DNA of 64,000 nucleotides from assembly GCF_002217655.1 (NCBI RefSeq), contig NZ_NEWK01000002.1, positions 621,164 through 685,163 on the forward strand, in the 5' to 3' direction. The stretch comes from Geobacillus thermocatenulatus. GTDB taxonomy: Bacteria; Bacillota; Bacilli; Bacillales; Anoxybacillaceae. The notes beneath the pieces are model-generated. The model was not told where the DNA came from. It worked only from the letters and a program-made list of their open reading frames with translations, and did no database searches. Made by a program: the position numbers and the translations under genes. Each line of letters starts with the position of its first letter. The stretch's first letter is position 1. Below are positions 25,069-33,470 of the stretch, one piece after another.

Positions 25069-26739
25069 TTATACTTCCATAATAATAGGCAAAATCATGG
25101 GTCTGCGCTTCGTTTTTTCAAACAAAAACTGGCTTAACGCTTCACGGATGTTCGCTTTCAACGACGACCATTCAAGCATGTACGATTCAAGGCAACGCTC
25201 GATGATCGCCGCCACCATTTTCTCTGCTTCCTCAAGCAGTGTCTCAGACTCGCGCATGTAGACGAACCCCCGCGAAATGATTTCCGGCCCCGCGGCGATC
25301 GTTTTTGTCGCCTTGTTCAGTGTGACAACCGCAATCAAAATGCCGTCCTGGGACAATAAGCGGCGGTCACGCAACACAATGTTGCCGACATCGCCAATGC
25401 CGAGGCCATCAATTAAAATGTTGCCGTACGCCACTTTGCCGCCGGGGCGGGCGGCGCCGCCGCGGAACTCGATCACTTCCCCTTTGTCGATTAAAAACGT
25501 CCGCTCCTCCGAGATGCCGACCGCCTTCGCCAACCGAGCGTGCGCTTTTTGCATCCGATATTCCCCATGCACCGGAATAAAGTATTTTGGTTTCATTAAA
25601 TTGAGCATCAACTTTAATTCTTCTTGGCAACCGTGCCCAGATACGTGCACTTGCCGGTCGCGGTAAATCACGTTGGCGCCGGCCCGATACAAGGCGTCGA
25701 TCGTTTTCGCGAACCCAAGCTCATAGCCCGGCATGACGGATGCGGCGACGATGACGGTATCCCCTTCTTTGATGTTCACTTGTTTGTTCGTTTGACGCGC
25801 CATGCGCCAAAGCGCGCTCATCGGCTCGCCATGCCCGCCGGTTGTCAAAATGACGAGCTCGCGGTCATGGTAGCGATCGAGATCGTGCGCAGAAATCGTC
25901 ACCTTGTCTGGAACGTGCAAATAACCAAGGCGCACGGCGATGTCCATTACTTTATGCAGCGTTTTGCCGATGACGGCCACTTTACGCCCGGATTGGCGGG
26001 CGGCGTACAGCACCTGCTGGATGCGGGTGATGTTGGAAGCGTAGCAGGCAACAAACACACGGCCTCTCGCATGGCTGATCACGTCAGCGATCTCATAGGC
26101 AACGACTGTATCGGAGCCGCTGTAGCCGGGGCGCTCGGCGTTTGTGCTGTCGGACAAAAGACACAGCACCCCTTCTTCGCCGATTTGCGCCATTTTTCCC
26201 AAGTCGGTGCGGTTGTTGCCGTACGGGGTTTGGTCAAATTTAAAATCGCTCGTGTACACGATCGCACCTTGCGATGTATGCAGACTGATGCCGATCGAAT
26301 CGGGGATGCTGTGGATCGTGCGGAAAAACGTTACTCTTGCCTTATCAAACACGAGCTCCGCATCCGGATGAACTTCGTTGAGCTTCGCGCCCGACACCCC
26401 TTGTTCTTTTAACAGCGCCTCCGCCAACCCAATCGTCAACTTCGTTCCGTATACCGGCACAGACAGCTGCTTGAGCACATAGGCGATCGCCCCCATATGC
26501 TCCTCGTGCCCATGGGTGAGAAAAATGGCCTGAATGCGATGCTGCCGTTCAATTAAATAGGTGATGTCTGGGATCACTTTGTCGATGCCGAGCATTTCGT
26601 CTTCCGGAAACATCACTCCGGCGTCGATGACAAAAATGTCCTCATCCAATTCGACAACATACATGTTTTTGCCGATTTCTCCGACTCCCCCAAGGGCAAA
26701 AATGCGTATTTTCTCTACCGGCTTTATTTTTGATTTCAA
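25069..26739 (-). CDS. rnjB: Ribonuclease J2
   Basis: A 556-residue metallo-beta-lactamase/beta-CASP ribonuclease. RNase J2 (YmfA) forms a complex with RNase J1 and processes and degrades RNA from the 5' end. The metal motif is LTHGHEEHMGA (about residues 77-87), followed by DFKFDQTP and the beta-CASP motifs (SDSTNAERPGYSGS; VHVSGHGCQEELKLM; PVHGEYRM). I call J2 from the position upstream of tepA, as in B. subtilis. The start is TTG at 26739 with GGGAGGACGCAGCC upstream. A sigma-A promoter (26791-26820) and terminator (25000-25042) make it monocistronic. Confidence 0.93.
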   Translation of the reverse strand: MKSKIKPVEKIRIFALGGVGEIGKNMYVVELDEDIFVIDAGVMFPEDEMLGIDKVIPDITYLIERQHRIQAIFLTHGHEEHMGAIAYVLKQLSVPVYGTKLTIGLAEALLKEQGVSGAKLNEVHPDAELVFDKARVTFFRTIHSIPDSIGISLHTSQGAIVYTSDFKFDQTPYGNNRTDLGKMAQIGEEGVLCLLSDSTNAERPGYSGSDTVVAYEIADVISHARGRVFVACYASNITRIQQVLYAARQSGRKVAVIGKTLHKVMDIAVRLGYLHVPDKVTISAHDLDRYHDRELVILTTGGHGEPMSALWRMARQTNKQVNIKEGDTVIVAASVMPGYELGFAKTIDALYRAGANVIYRDRQVHVSGHGCQEELKLMLNLMKPKYFIPVHGEYRMQKAHARLAKAVGISEERTFLIDKGEVIEFRGGAARPGGKVAYGNILIDGLGIGDVGNIVLRDRRLLSQDGILIAVVTLNKATKTIAAGPEIISRGFVYMRESETLLEEAEKMVAAIIERCLESYMLEWSSLKANIREALSQFLFEKTKRRPMILPIIMEV

Positions 26740-26790
26740 GGCTGCGTCCTCCCAATTGTGATGCTAACCCGCTCAAAGTCACTTGCTTTT

Positions 26791-26820
26791 ATTATAACGA
26801 ATCGATGCTGAAAAACACAA
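26791..26820 (-). promoter_or_regulatory. Sigma-A promoter of rnjB
   Basis: The minus strand shows TTGTGT (26815-26820), 18 bases, and a perfect TATAAT (26791-26796), starting right after the dapA terminator. Confidence 0.7.
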
Positions 26821-26861
26821 GATGGTTCATTCACCAGCCAATGGGTTTCCGGGCGGAGGGC

Positions 26862-26896
26862 AAAAAAAGCCCCAACGCGCAAGCAAAGCGTTGGGG
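26862..26896 (-). terminator. Terminator after dapA
   Basis: CCCCAACGC/GCGTTGGGG pair perfectly (9 bp) around a 9-nt loop, followed by CTTTTTTTG on the minus strand. Confidence 0.9.
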
Positions 26897-26906
26897 AATC
26901 GTTTCG

Positions 26907-27791
26907 TTACGACAGCGCAGCGAGCAGGCGGCTTAGCTCCTTCCGCTCTTGTTCGACAAGCGGCACAAGCGGAAGGCGCACCGAACCAACGTCCAGCCCG
27001 CGCAGCTGCAGCGCCGTTTTCACCGGCACCGGGCTTGGGGCGGCAAACAAGCCTTTCATGATCGGCAGCCATTTTCGATGCAGCGCCGCCGCCTTCTGAT
27101 GATCACCCGCTAAAAACGAACGAATCATTTCCTGCATTTCATTGCCAATGATGTGCGACGCGACCGAGACGACGCCATTGCCGCCGATCGCCAGCACTGG
27201 AAGCGTCAAGCTGTCGTCGCCGCTGTAGAGCAAAAAGTCGTCCGGCGTACGCTCAATGATTTCCGCCATGGCGTCCAAATTGCCGCCCGCTTCCTTGACA
27301 GCGACAATGTTCGGAACTTCGGACAGCCGGATGACCGTCTCCGGAGCAAGACTCACCGACGTGCGCCCTGGAACGTTATACAGCATCACCGGCAGCGATG
27401 TGCTTTCGGCAATCGCTTTGAAATGTTGATACAGCCCTTCTTGATTCGGCTTGTTGTAATACGGCGCCACAAGCATGACCGCATCGACGCCCGCCTCTTC
27501 CGCCTTTTTCGTCAGCTCGATCGACGCGCGCGTATTGTTCGTGCCCGTTCCCGCAATGACCGGCGCCCGGCCGTTGACGACGGAGACGACATGGCGAAAA
27601 AGCGCGATTTTTTCCTCGGTCGTCAACGTCGGCGACTCGCCGGTCGTGCCGGCGACAACGAGCGCATCTGTGCCATTGTCAAGCAAATAGTTGACAAGCT
27701 CCGTTGTTTTTGCCAAGTCGAGATTCCCTTTTCGGTCAAATGGCGTCACCATCGCCGTTATGATGTTCCCGAACTGAACCACGGTTTTCAC
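26907..27791 (-). CDS. dapA: 4-hydroxy-tetrahydrodipicolinate synthase
   Basis: DapA condenses pyruvate with aspartate semialdehyde, the first step towards diaminopimelate, lysine and the spore solute dipicolinate. The 294-residue TIM barrel has GTTGESPTLT, the Tyr motif MLYNVPGRTS and the Schiff-base lysine in IVAVKEAGG. The start is GTG at 27791, overlapping the dapG stop (GTGA). It ends the spoVFA-spoVFB-asd-dapG-dapA cluster, which puts aspartate semialdehyde supply next to the dipicolinate synthase genes. A strong terminator follows. Confidence 0.97.
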   Translation of the reverse strand: MKTVVQFGNIITAMVTPFDRKGNLDLAKTTELVNYLLDNGTDALVVAGTTGESPTLTTEEKIALFRHVVSVVNGRAPVIAGTGTNNTRASIELTKKAEEAGVDAVMLVAPYYNKPNQEGLYQHFKAIAESTSLPVMLYNVPGRTSVSLAPETVIRLSEVPNIVAVKEAGGNLDAMAEIIERTPDDFLLYSGDDSLTLPVLAIGGNGVVSVASHIIGNEMQEMIRSFLAGDHQKAAALHRKWLPIMKGLFAAPSPVPVKTALQLRGLDVGSVRLPLVPLVEQERKELSRLLAALS

Positions 27792-29041
27792 TCCTCGCTC
27801 CCAATCGCTTCATCTAAGCCCGCATCCGCCTCAGACAAGCAGAAGGCGTCATGCAAGGCGTTGACCGCTTTTTCCATATCGTCTTGCTTCACTAACACCC
27901 AAATCGTCGTATGGCTGTCGGCGGACTGCAAAATTTGAATGCCTTGCTCCGACAAGGCCGTGACGATTTTCGCCGTCACCCCTGGTACGCCGGCAATGCC
28001 GGCGCCGACGACCGACACTTTGGCGCACCGGGGCGTCACGGCCGGTTCGTAGCCGATGCGGCGCAGGGCGGCCACCGCTTTTTCCGTCATGTCGCCGCTT
28101 ACGGTGTACACAACACCGTAAGGGGAAATGTTGATAAAGTCCACGCTGATCCCTTCATGGGCCATCGCTTGAAACACGTCAGACTGCAGCTCATAGCGGC
28201 CTTCTTTCGCCAGAACTTTGATTTGTGTGACGTCGGCGACGTACGTAATGCCGGTGACAAGCCGCTCTTTCACATCGCTTCCTTTTCGGTTGCGCACCGA
28301 TGAAGTGACGAGCGTCCCGGGGGCATCGGAGTACGTGGAGCGGATGCGCAGCGGCACTTTCGCCTGCATGGCAATCTCCACCGCGCGCGGATGGATCACT
28401 TTCGCCCCTTGGTACGCCATGTTGCAAATTTCCGTATACGTCACGACGTCAAGCGGCCGGGCGCTCTCCACGATGCGCGGGTCGGCGGTCATGACGCCGT
28501 CGACATCGGTGAAAATATCGACCCACTCCGCGTTTAACGCCGCACCGAGCGCTGCCGCCGACGTATCGCTCCCGCCGCGGCCGAGCGTTGTGATGTCGCC
28601 GTTTTCCGCCATGCCTTGAAAGCCGGCGACCACGACAACGTCGTACTGCTCGAGCGCCTCAAGGAGGCGGTCGCAGCGCATTTCGAGAATTTTCGCGTTC
28701 GTATGATCGCTGTTCGTGCAAAATCCAGCCTGGGCGCCGGTGAACGCCGTCGCTTTGATGCCGTGTTCGTTCAACAAGTTGCTGAACACAACACTTGAGA
28801 TGATTTCTCCGCACGCCATAAGCATATCTTGCTCTCGTTTGGTGACATGGTGATGAACGCCGCCGATCAAACTAAGCAGCGTATCGGTCGCATATGGATC
28901 GCCGCGACGCCCCATCGCCGATACGACGGCCACGACTTTATAGCCATCTTCCAGCGCCCGTTCAATATGGCGGCGCGCCAAGTTCCGCCCGCGCTCATCG
29001 CGGACGGACGTGCCGCCGAACTTTTGAACAATAAGCTTCAT
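27788..29041 (-). CDS. dapG: Aspartokinase I (diaminopimelate-sensitive)
   Basis: Aspartokinase phosphorylates aspartate at the head of the lysine/DAP/threonine/methionine pathway. The 417-residue protein starts MKLIVQKFGGTSV (kinase signature), has GRGGSDTSAAALGAAL in the catalytic domain and two C-terminal ACT domains (about residues 265-400), with ITYVADVTQIKVLAKEGRYELQSDVF in the first. Position next to asd and dapA matches DapG of B. subtilis. The ATG at 29041 follows GGGGGGTTAGC; an in-frame ATG at 29065 overlapping asd is less likely. It overlaps dapA by 4 nt. Confidence 0.95.
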   Translation of the reverse strand: MKLIVQKFGGTSVRDERGRNLARRHIERALEDGYKVVAVVSAMGRRGDPYATDTLLSLIGGVHHHVTKREQDMLMACGEIISSVVFSNLLNEHGIKATAFTGAQAGFCTNSDHTNAKILEMRCDRLLEALEQYDVVVVAGFQGMAENGDITTLGRGGSDTSAAALGAALNAEWVDIFTDVDGVMTADPRIVESARPLDVVTYTEICNMAYQGAKVIHPRAVEIAMQAKVPLRIRSTYSDAPGTLVTSSVRNRKGSDVKERLVTGITYVADVTQIKVLAKEGRYELQSDVFQAMAHEGISVDFINISPYGVVYTVSGDMTEKAVAALRRIGYEPAVTPRCAKVSVVGAGIAGVPGVTAKIVTALSEQGIQILQSADSHTTIWVLVKQDDMEKAVNALHDAFCLSEADAGLDEAIGSEE

Positions 29042-29061
29042 GCTAACCCCCCGATGCTTTT

Positions 29062-30105
29062 TCAAATGAGCCCAAGCTTCAACAAACTTTCCGCGATTTG
29101 CACCGAGTTCGAGGCTGCACCCTTTAGCAAATTGTCAGCGACAATCCATAGATGGAAGCCGCGGCGGTTGTCCAAATCGCGGCGGATGCGGCCGACAAAC
29201 ACGTCGTACTTGCCGACGCAATGGGCCGGCATCGGGTACAACTGTTCGCTCGGATCATCTTGAAGCACGACGCCCGGCGCTTCGCGGAGCACCGCCTGCA
29301 AGTCAGAGGCGGTGACGCCGTCTTGTTCAATTTCGATATACACCGATTCCGAATGGCCGCTCGCCACTGGAATGCGCACGCACGTCGCCGCCACTTTCAG
29401 CTCAGGCATATGCATGATTTTTTTTGTTTCATTGATCATTTTCATCTCTTCAAACGTGAACCCATTGTCTTGAAACTTATCGATTTGCGGAATGGCGTTG
29501 AACGCAATGGGGTAATGCTTTTGGTCCGATTTCACTGGCAAAATGTTCGCCTCAACCGGCTTGCCTTCGAGCACGGCTTTCGTCTGCTCGTTGAGCTCTT
29601 CAATGGCCTGTGCTCCCGCCCCGGAGACGGCCTGGTACGTCGAGACGATGACGCGCTCTAAGCCAAACGTTTTTCGAATCGGCTCCAACACCACGACCAT
29701 TTGAATCGTCGAGCAGTTCGGATTGGCGATAATGCCGTTATGCCACGTCAAATCGCTTTCGTTCACTTCCGGAACGACAAGCGGCACGTTTTCCTCCATT
29801 CGAAATGCGCTCGTATTGTCGATCACGATCGCCCCGCGCCGCACCGCTTCCGGCGCCAGCGCTTTCGATACGGCGCCGCCGGCGCTGAACAAGGCGATAT
29901 CGACCCCGTCAAAGCGCTCGGGCGATGCCGCCTGCACTTCGATCTCCTCGCCGCGGAAACGCATTTTTTTGCCGGCTGACCGCTCCGATGACAACAAAGT
30001 CAATTTTCCAACCGGGAAGTTCCGGTCTTCAAGCGTCCGCACCATTTGCTGCCCAACTGCCCCCGTTGCTCCGACGACAGCGACATGATATTGTTTTTGA
30101 GCCAT
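29062..30105 (-). CDS. asd: Aspartate-semialdehyde dehydrogenase
   Basis: Asd reduces aspartyl phosphate to aspartate semialdehyde with NADPH. The 347-residue protein has the nucleotide motif GATGAVGQQM, catalytic Cys in NPNCSTIQM, and the substrate-binding and His region VRIPVASGHSESV. The start is ATG 30105 (MAQKQYHVAVVGATG) behind GGAAGGAG, 8 nt spacing; ATG 30123 would add six residues. It lies about 110 nt downstream of spoVFB with a TGATAAAAT extended -10-like sequence in the gap, so it may have a vegetative promoter besides read-through from the sporulation promoter. Confidence 0.96.
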   Translation of the reverse strand: MAQKQYHVAVVGATGAVGQQMVRTLEDRNFPVGKLTLLSSERSAGKKMRFRGEEIEVQAASPERFDGVDIALFSAGGAVSKALAPEAVRRGAIVIDNTSAFRMEENVPLVVPEVNESDLTWHNGIIANPNCSTIQMVVVLEPIRKTFGLERVIVSTYQAVSGAGAQAIEELNEQTKAVLEGKPVEANILPVKSDQKHYPIAFNAIPQIDKFQDNGFTFEEMKMINETKKIMHMPELKVAATCVRIPVASGHSESVYIEIEQDGVTASDLQAVLREAPGVVLQDDPSEQLYPMPAHCVGKYDVFVGRIRRDLDNRRGFHLWIVADNLLKGAASNSVQIAESLLKLGLI

Positions 30106-30216
30106 CAACCATTCTCCTTCCACATCGTCACTCTAAGAAGTGAATTCATAGTCTTTATTTTATCACATTCCGCTGTGGACGAGAGAACATTTTTATGCGG
30201 AACATTGATTTTTGAT

Positions 30217-30822
30217 TCAGTTGTAGCGGAACCGCTCGATTATGACCGGCTGCAGTTGCTTTCCTTCAAGCGCGGCGAGAATCGTATCGCGCAAAAGCGG
30301 CATGTAGGCGACCATGGAGTTCGGCTTCGCCTGCGGGGCGTCTTGGCCGAACGGGATGAAATAAATGTTTTTTGCTGCCATAAGCCGCATAAGATTGACG
30401 CCGTTTAAGCCGAGCGCATCGTTTGTAGAGATGCCAAGCACGACCGGGCGGTGGTTGCGCATCGTCGCTTTGGCGGCCATCAAAACGGGGGAATCCGTCA
30501 TGGCATTGGCCAGCTTGCTCATCGAGTTGCCGGTGAGCGGGGCGATCACCATGCAGTCGAGCGGGATTTTCGGTCCGAGCGGCTCCGCTTTGACGATCGT
30601 ATCGATCACCTCGTTTCCAGTCAGTTGCTCCAGTTTTTTCACCCATTCTTCTCCTTCTCCGAAGCGGGTGTTCGTCGTTTTCACCGTATAGGTGACGATC
30701 GGCAGCACCTCCGCTCCTTCGTTGACAAGCTTCTCGATCTCCGGGAACACCGCATCATATGTGCAATGCGACCCGGTGAGGCCAAAGCCGATCCGTTTTC
30801 CTTTCAAGCTGTTTCCGCTCAT
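30217..30822 (-). CDS. spoVFB: Dipicolinate synthase subunit B
   Basis: A 201-residue flavoprotein-like subunit (DpaB) of dipicolinate synthase, which makes the calcium-chelated spore-core solute dipicolinate in the mother cell. It starts MSGNSLKGKRIGFGLTGSHC and contains PLTGNSMSKLANAMTDSPVLMAAKATMRNHRPVVLGISTND, typical of the HFCD flavoprotein fold. The ATG at 30822 overlaps the spoVFA stop (ATGA) and follows GGAGGAGAATC. It must work with SpoVFA. Confidence 0.96.
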   Translation of the reverse strand: MSGNSLKGKRIGFGLTGSHCTYDAVFPEIEKLVNEGAEVLPIVTYTVKTTNTRFGEGEEWVKKLEQLTGNEVIDTIVKAEPLGPKIPLDCMVIAPLTGNSMSKLANAMTDSPVLMAAKATMRNHRPVVLGISTNDALGLNGVNLMRLMAAKNIYFIPFGQDAPQAKPNSMVAYMPLLRDTILAALEGKQLQPVIIERFRYN

Positions 30823-31724
30823 GCATGATTCTCCTCCCGTTTTTGTAAATCTGCATATAACAGCTGCGCCAAGACGTTGGCGATGATTTGCCCAGCTGTC
30901 TTCGGCGCGACGATCCCCGGAAGCCCGGGCGCCAAAATGGCTTTCACTCCGCGTTTTTCGGCATAGCGGAAGTCAGTGCCGCCCGGTTTTGACGCCAAAT
31001 CGATAATCAGCGTATGGGGGGGCATTTTGGCGATGACGCTCGCCGTCACGATGAGATGAGGCACGGTGTTGATGCAGACGTCAATGTCACGCACTTCTTT
31101 TTCCAAATCGTTTAAGTGAAACGGCACGAGCCCCATTTCGGTAATGCGGGCGAGATGCTCCGACCGGCGCGCCCCGACTTTCACTTTCGCCCCCAACGCG
31201 GCGAACGTCCGGGCGACGGTCATGCCAACGCGTCCAAGCCCCAAGACGGCAACGCATGAGCCGTGGATCGTAAAATCCGTATGCTGAATGACCATCATCA
31301 CCGTGCCTTCCGCGGTCGGAATGGAGTTGTAAATGGCGACATCGTCGCGCTCAAACAACTGCACGTGCTTGCGCCCTGTTTTTTTCACCAATTCGTCCAA
31401 ATACGCGTTGCTGATGCCGGAATAAATCGTGCATTGCCGCGCCGTTTTTTGCACCATCTCTTCTGTAAACGGAATCGGTTCGTGGGCAAACACGCTGTTG
31501 ACGTTTCCGTCCAGCGTCGTGCCGTGAACCGGCAAAATGATCGCATCCAAATCGGCAAAATCGACTTCGCCAATCGGCAGCTTCATCGCCCCGGTGAAAT
31601 GATGGGCGAGCTGGTCGAAGCCGACAAGCGACAACTTCGCGTCGAGTTCAACGAGTTTGCGAATGACTTCAAGCTGCCTAGCATCGCCGCCGATGATGGC
31701 GATATGCATTCCTGTCAGCATCAT
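30819..31724 (-). CDS. spoVFA: Dipicolinate synthase subunit A
   Basis: A 301-residue subunit (DpaA) with an N-terminal dipicolinate synthase domain (HIAIIGGDARQLEVIRKL) and a C-terminal NAD(P)-binding Rossmann domain (VAVLGLGRVGMTVARTFAALGAKV, about residues 155-180). With SpoVFB it converts the DapA product to dipicolinate. Two consecutive ATGs (31724 and 31721) follow AAGGTGAG; the second would give MLTGMHIAI, nearer the usual family start. A good sigma-K promoter candidate lies upstream at 31772-31801, agreeing with mother-cell expression. Confidence 0.96.
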   Translation of the reverse strand: MMLTGMHIAIIGGDARQLEVIRKLVELDAKLSLVGFDQLAHHFTGAMKLPIGEVDFADLDAIILPVHGTTLDGNVNSVFAHEPIPFTEEMVQKTARQCTIYSGISNAYLDELVKKTGRKHVQLFERDDVAIYNSIPTAEGTVMMVIQHTDFTIHGSCVAVLGLGRVGMTVARTFAALGAKVKVGARRSEHLARITEMGLVPFHLNDLEKEVRDIDVCINTVPHLIVTASVIAKMPPHTLIIDLASKPGGTDFRYAEKRGVKAILAPGLPGIVAPKTAGQIIANVLAQLLYADLQKREENHA

Positions 31725-31771
31725 GTTGTACGCTCACCTTCTTTTCTGGCAAACTGCTCCGTTTCCTTTCC

Positions 31772-31801
31772 CATCTTATGTTGGAAGGAAAATATAGGTG
31801 A
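31772..31801 (-). promoter_or_regulatory. Candidate sigma-K promoter of spoVFA-spoVFB
   Basis: The minus strand has TCACC (31797-31801), 16 bases, CATAAGATG (31772-31780). The sigma-K consensus is HMACM and CATANNNTA, so there is one -10 mismatch. spoVF is a sigma-K operon in B. subtilis. Confidence 0.6.
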
Positions 31802-31917
31802 ATATCCTTGCAGGAAAAAATGGGCGATATGCGCCCAAAGCTGACAAGAGGCAGTCATGTTTTCTGTTTTTGTTCCTTACATATAAAGTAAAGAAGCGAA
31901 AAAGGAGGGAAACCAGC

Positions 31918-32160
31918 ATGAGGCTGAGCGAGTTAAGCGGAAAAGAAATTGTCGATGTAAGCCGAGCCGAGCGGCTCGGGGTGCTCGGGCAGACCGATTT
32001 GGAAATCAACGAGCAAACGGGGCAGATCGAGGCGCTGCTCATCCCAATCGGAAAATGGTTCGGGTTTCGCAAAGACGGACAGGAAATTCGCGTGCCGTGG
32101 AAATATATTCGCAAAATCGGCGCCGATATGGTGATGATCGACGTCCCCGAGGAAGGGTGA
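31918..32160 (+). CDS. ymxH: YlmC/YmxH-family PRC-barrel sporulation protein
   Basis: An 80-residue PRC-barrel protein, MRLSELSGKEIVDVSRAERLGVLGQTDLEINEQTGQIEALLIP..., of the YlmC/YmxH family, which is conserved in spore formers and of unknown function. It is the only plus-strand gene in the window and is divergent from spoVFA. The start is ATG 31918 behind AAAAAGGAGGGAAACCAGC; an in-frame ATG at 31798 has no ribosome binding site. A bidirectional terminator (32175-32213) separates it from convergent mlpA. Confidence 0.93.
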   Translation: MRLSELSGKEIVDVSRAERLGVLGQTDLEINEQTGQIEALLIPIGKWFGFRKDGQEIRVPWKYIRKIGADMVMIDVPEEG

Positions 32161-32174
32161 AAGAGGCGGAAACG

Positions 32175-32213
32175 AAAAAGCTAACAACCTAGCGAAAGGT
32201 CGTTAGCTTTTTT
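32175..32213. terminator. Bidirectional terminator between ymxH and mlpA
   Basis: AAAAAGCTAAC/GTTAGCTTTTT arms with an inner ACCT/AGGT pair give a hairpin with U-runs in both directions, placed between convergent genes. Confidence 0.88.
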
Positions 32214-32222
32214 GAGCTCGGT

Positions 32223-33470
32223 CTATGAACGGAGCGGGCGCGGCAGCACGCCGTCCGGACTGATTAAGGCGAGCGCGTAATCGTCCGTGAAAACCGTGCG
32301 CGCCAGTTCGTTTACTTTTTCCACCGTGACACTTTCAATCTCTTCAATGATCTCATCAAGCGAGCGGTGGCGGCCGAGAAGGAGTTCATTTTTGCCGTTG
32401 CGGCTCATCCGGCTGTTCGTGCTCTCGAGCCCAAGCATCAGGCTTCCTTTCATCTGCTCTTTGCTGTTATGCAACTCTTTTTCGGTCACTCCGTCCTCCT
32501 TCAGCTGGCGAATGGTCTGCTGGATCGTTTCGAACAGCACATCAAGCTGGCTGCTTCCGGTGCCGGCGTAAATGGCGAGCAGGCCGCTGTCTTGGTAGGC
32601 GGAATGGTACGAGAACACCGAATACGCCAATCCGCGCTGTTCGCGCACTTCCTGAAACAGCCGGCTGCTCATGCTGCCGCCTAAAATATTGTTCAAGATG
32701 AGGAGCGGGTACGCGTCCGGATGGCCGATCGGCAACCCGTTGAATCCGATGCAGACGTGCGCCTGCTCCGTGTCCTTTTTGCGCGCGATCTTTTGCGGCA
32801 CAAACGCCGGCGTCCCTGAAGAAGGCGGCTTGCTCTCTGCGGCGAACGAGCCGAAATAGCGCTCGACCTCATCCATAAACCGTTCGTCGACGTTGCCGGC
32901 GACCGAAATGACGACGCGATCCGGTGTATAGTAGTCCGCCATATATTGGCGCAGCGTGTCGCCAGTAAACGTGCGCAGCGTCTCTTCCGTGCCCAAAATC
33001 GGATAGCCGAGCGGATGACCCGCATAGCACGCTTTGCCGAGCAAATCGTGGACGATGTCATCCGGTGTATCTTCATACATTTTGATTTCCTCGAGCACGA
33101 CGTTGCGCTCCTTTTGCAGCTCATCCTCGACAAATGTCGAGTGGAAAAACATATCGGCGAGCATTTCAAGCGCCAGCGGCGCATGTTCATCCAACACTTT
33201 GGCGTAGTAACACGTATACTCCTTCGATGTAAAGGCGTTTACTTGCCCGCCGATGCTGTCGAATGCTTCCGCAATGTCCCGGGCCGTACGCGTCGTTGTA
33301 CCCTTGAAAAACATATGCTCTAAAAAATGGGAAATGCCATTGGTTTGCTCCGTTTCATTGCGCGAACCGGTCCCGATCCATATGCCGATAGCCACCGACC
33401 TTACAGTCGGGATTTGCTCGAGCACAATTCGCACACCGTTTTTGCACGTATATTTGTTAATCAACTCCAT
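32223..33470 (-). CDS. mlpA: M16-family zinc protease MlpA
   Basis: A 415-residue M16B peptidase like processing-peptidase beta (YmxG/MlpA). The intact zinc site HFLEHMFFKGT (HxxEH) and the downstream metal Glu in NVVLEEIKMYEDTPDD are seen. The C-terminal half has the usual GGSMSSRLFQEVREQRGLAYSV. In B. subtilis it represses protease expression genetically; the substrate is not known. The start is ATG 33470 (MELINKYTCKNGVR) right after CAGGAGGAAC; a longer frame to 33503 lacks a ribosome binding site. It overlaps the upstream deacetylase stop by 14 nt. Confidence 0.94.
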   Translation of the reverse strand: MELINKYTCKNGVRIVLEQIPTVRSVAIGIWIGTGSRNETEQTNGISHFLEHMFFKGTTTRTARDIAEAFDSIGGQVNAFTSKEYTCYYAKVLDEHAPLALEMLADMFFHSTFVEDELQKERNVVLEEIKMYEDTPDDIVHDLLGKACYAGHPLGYPILGTEETLRTFTGDTLRQYMADYYTPDRVVISVAGNVDERFMDEVERYFGSFAAESKPPSSGTPAFVPQKIARKKDTEQAHVCIGFNGLPIGHPDAYPLLILNNILGGSMSSRLFQEVREQRGLAYSVFSYHSAYQDSGLLAIYAGTGSSQLDVLFETIQQTIRQLKEDGVTEKELHNSKEQMKGSLMLGLESTNSRMSRNGKNELLLGRHRSLDEIIEEIESVTVEKVNELARTVFTDDYALALISPDGVLPRPLRS

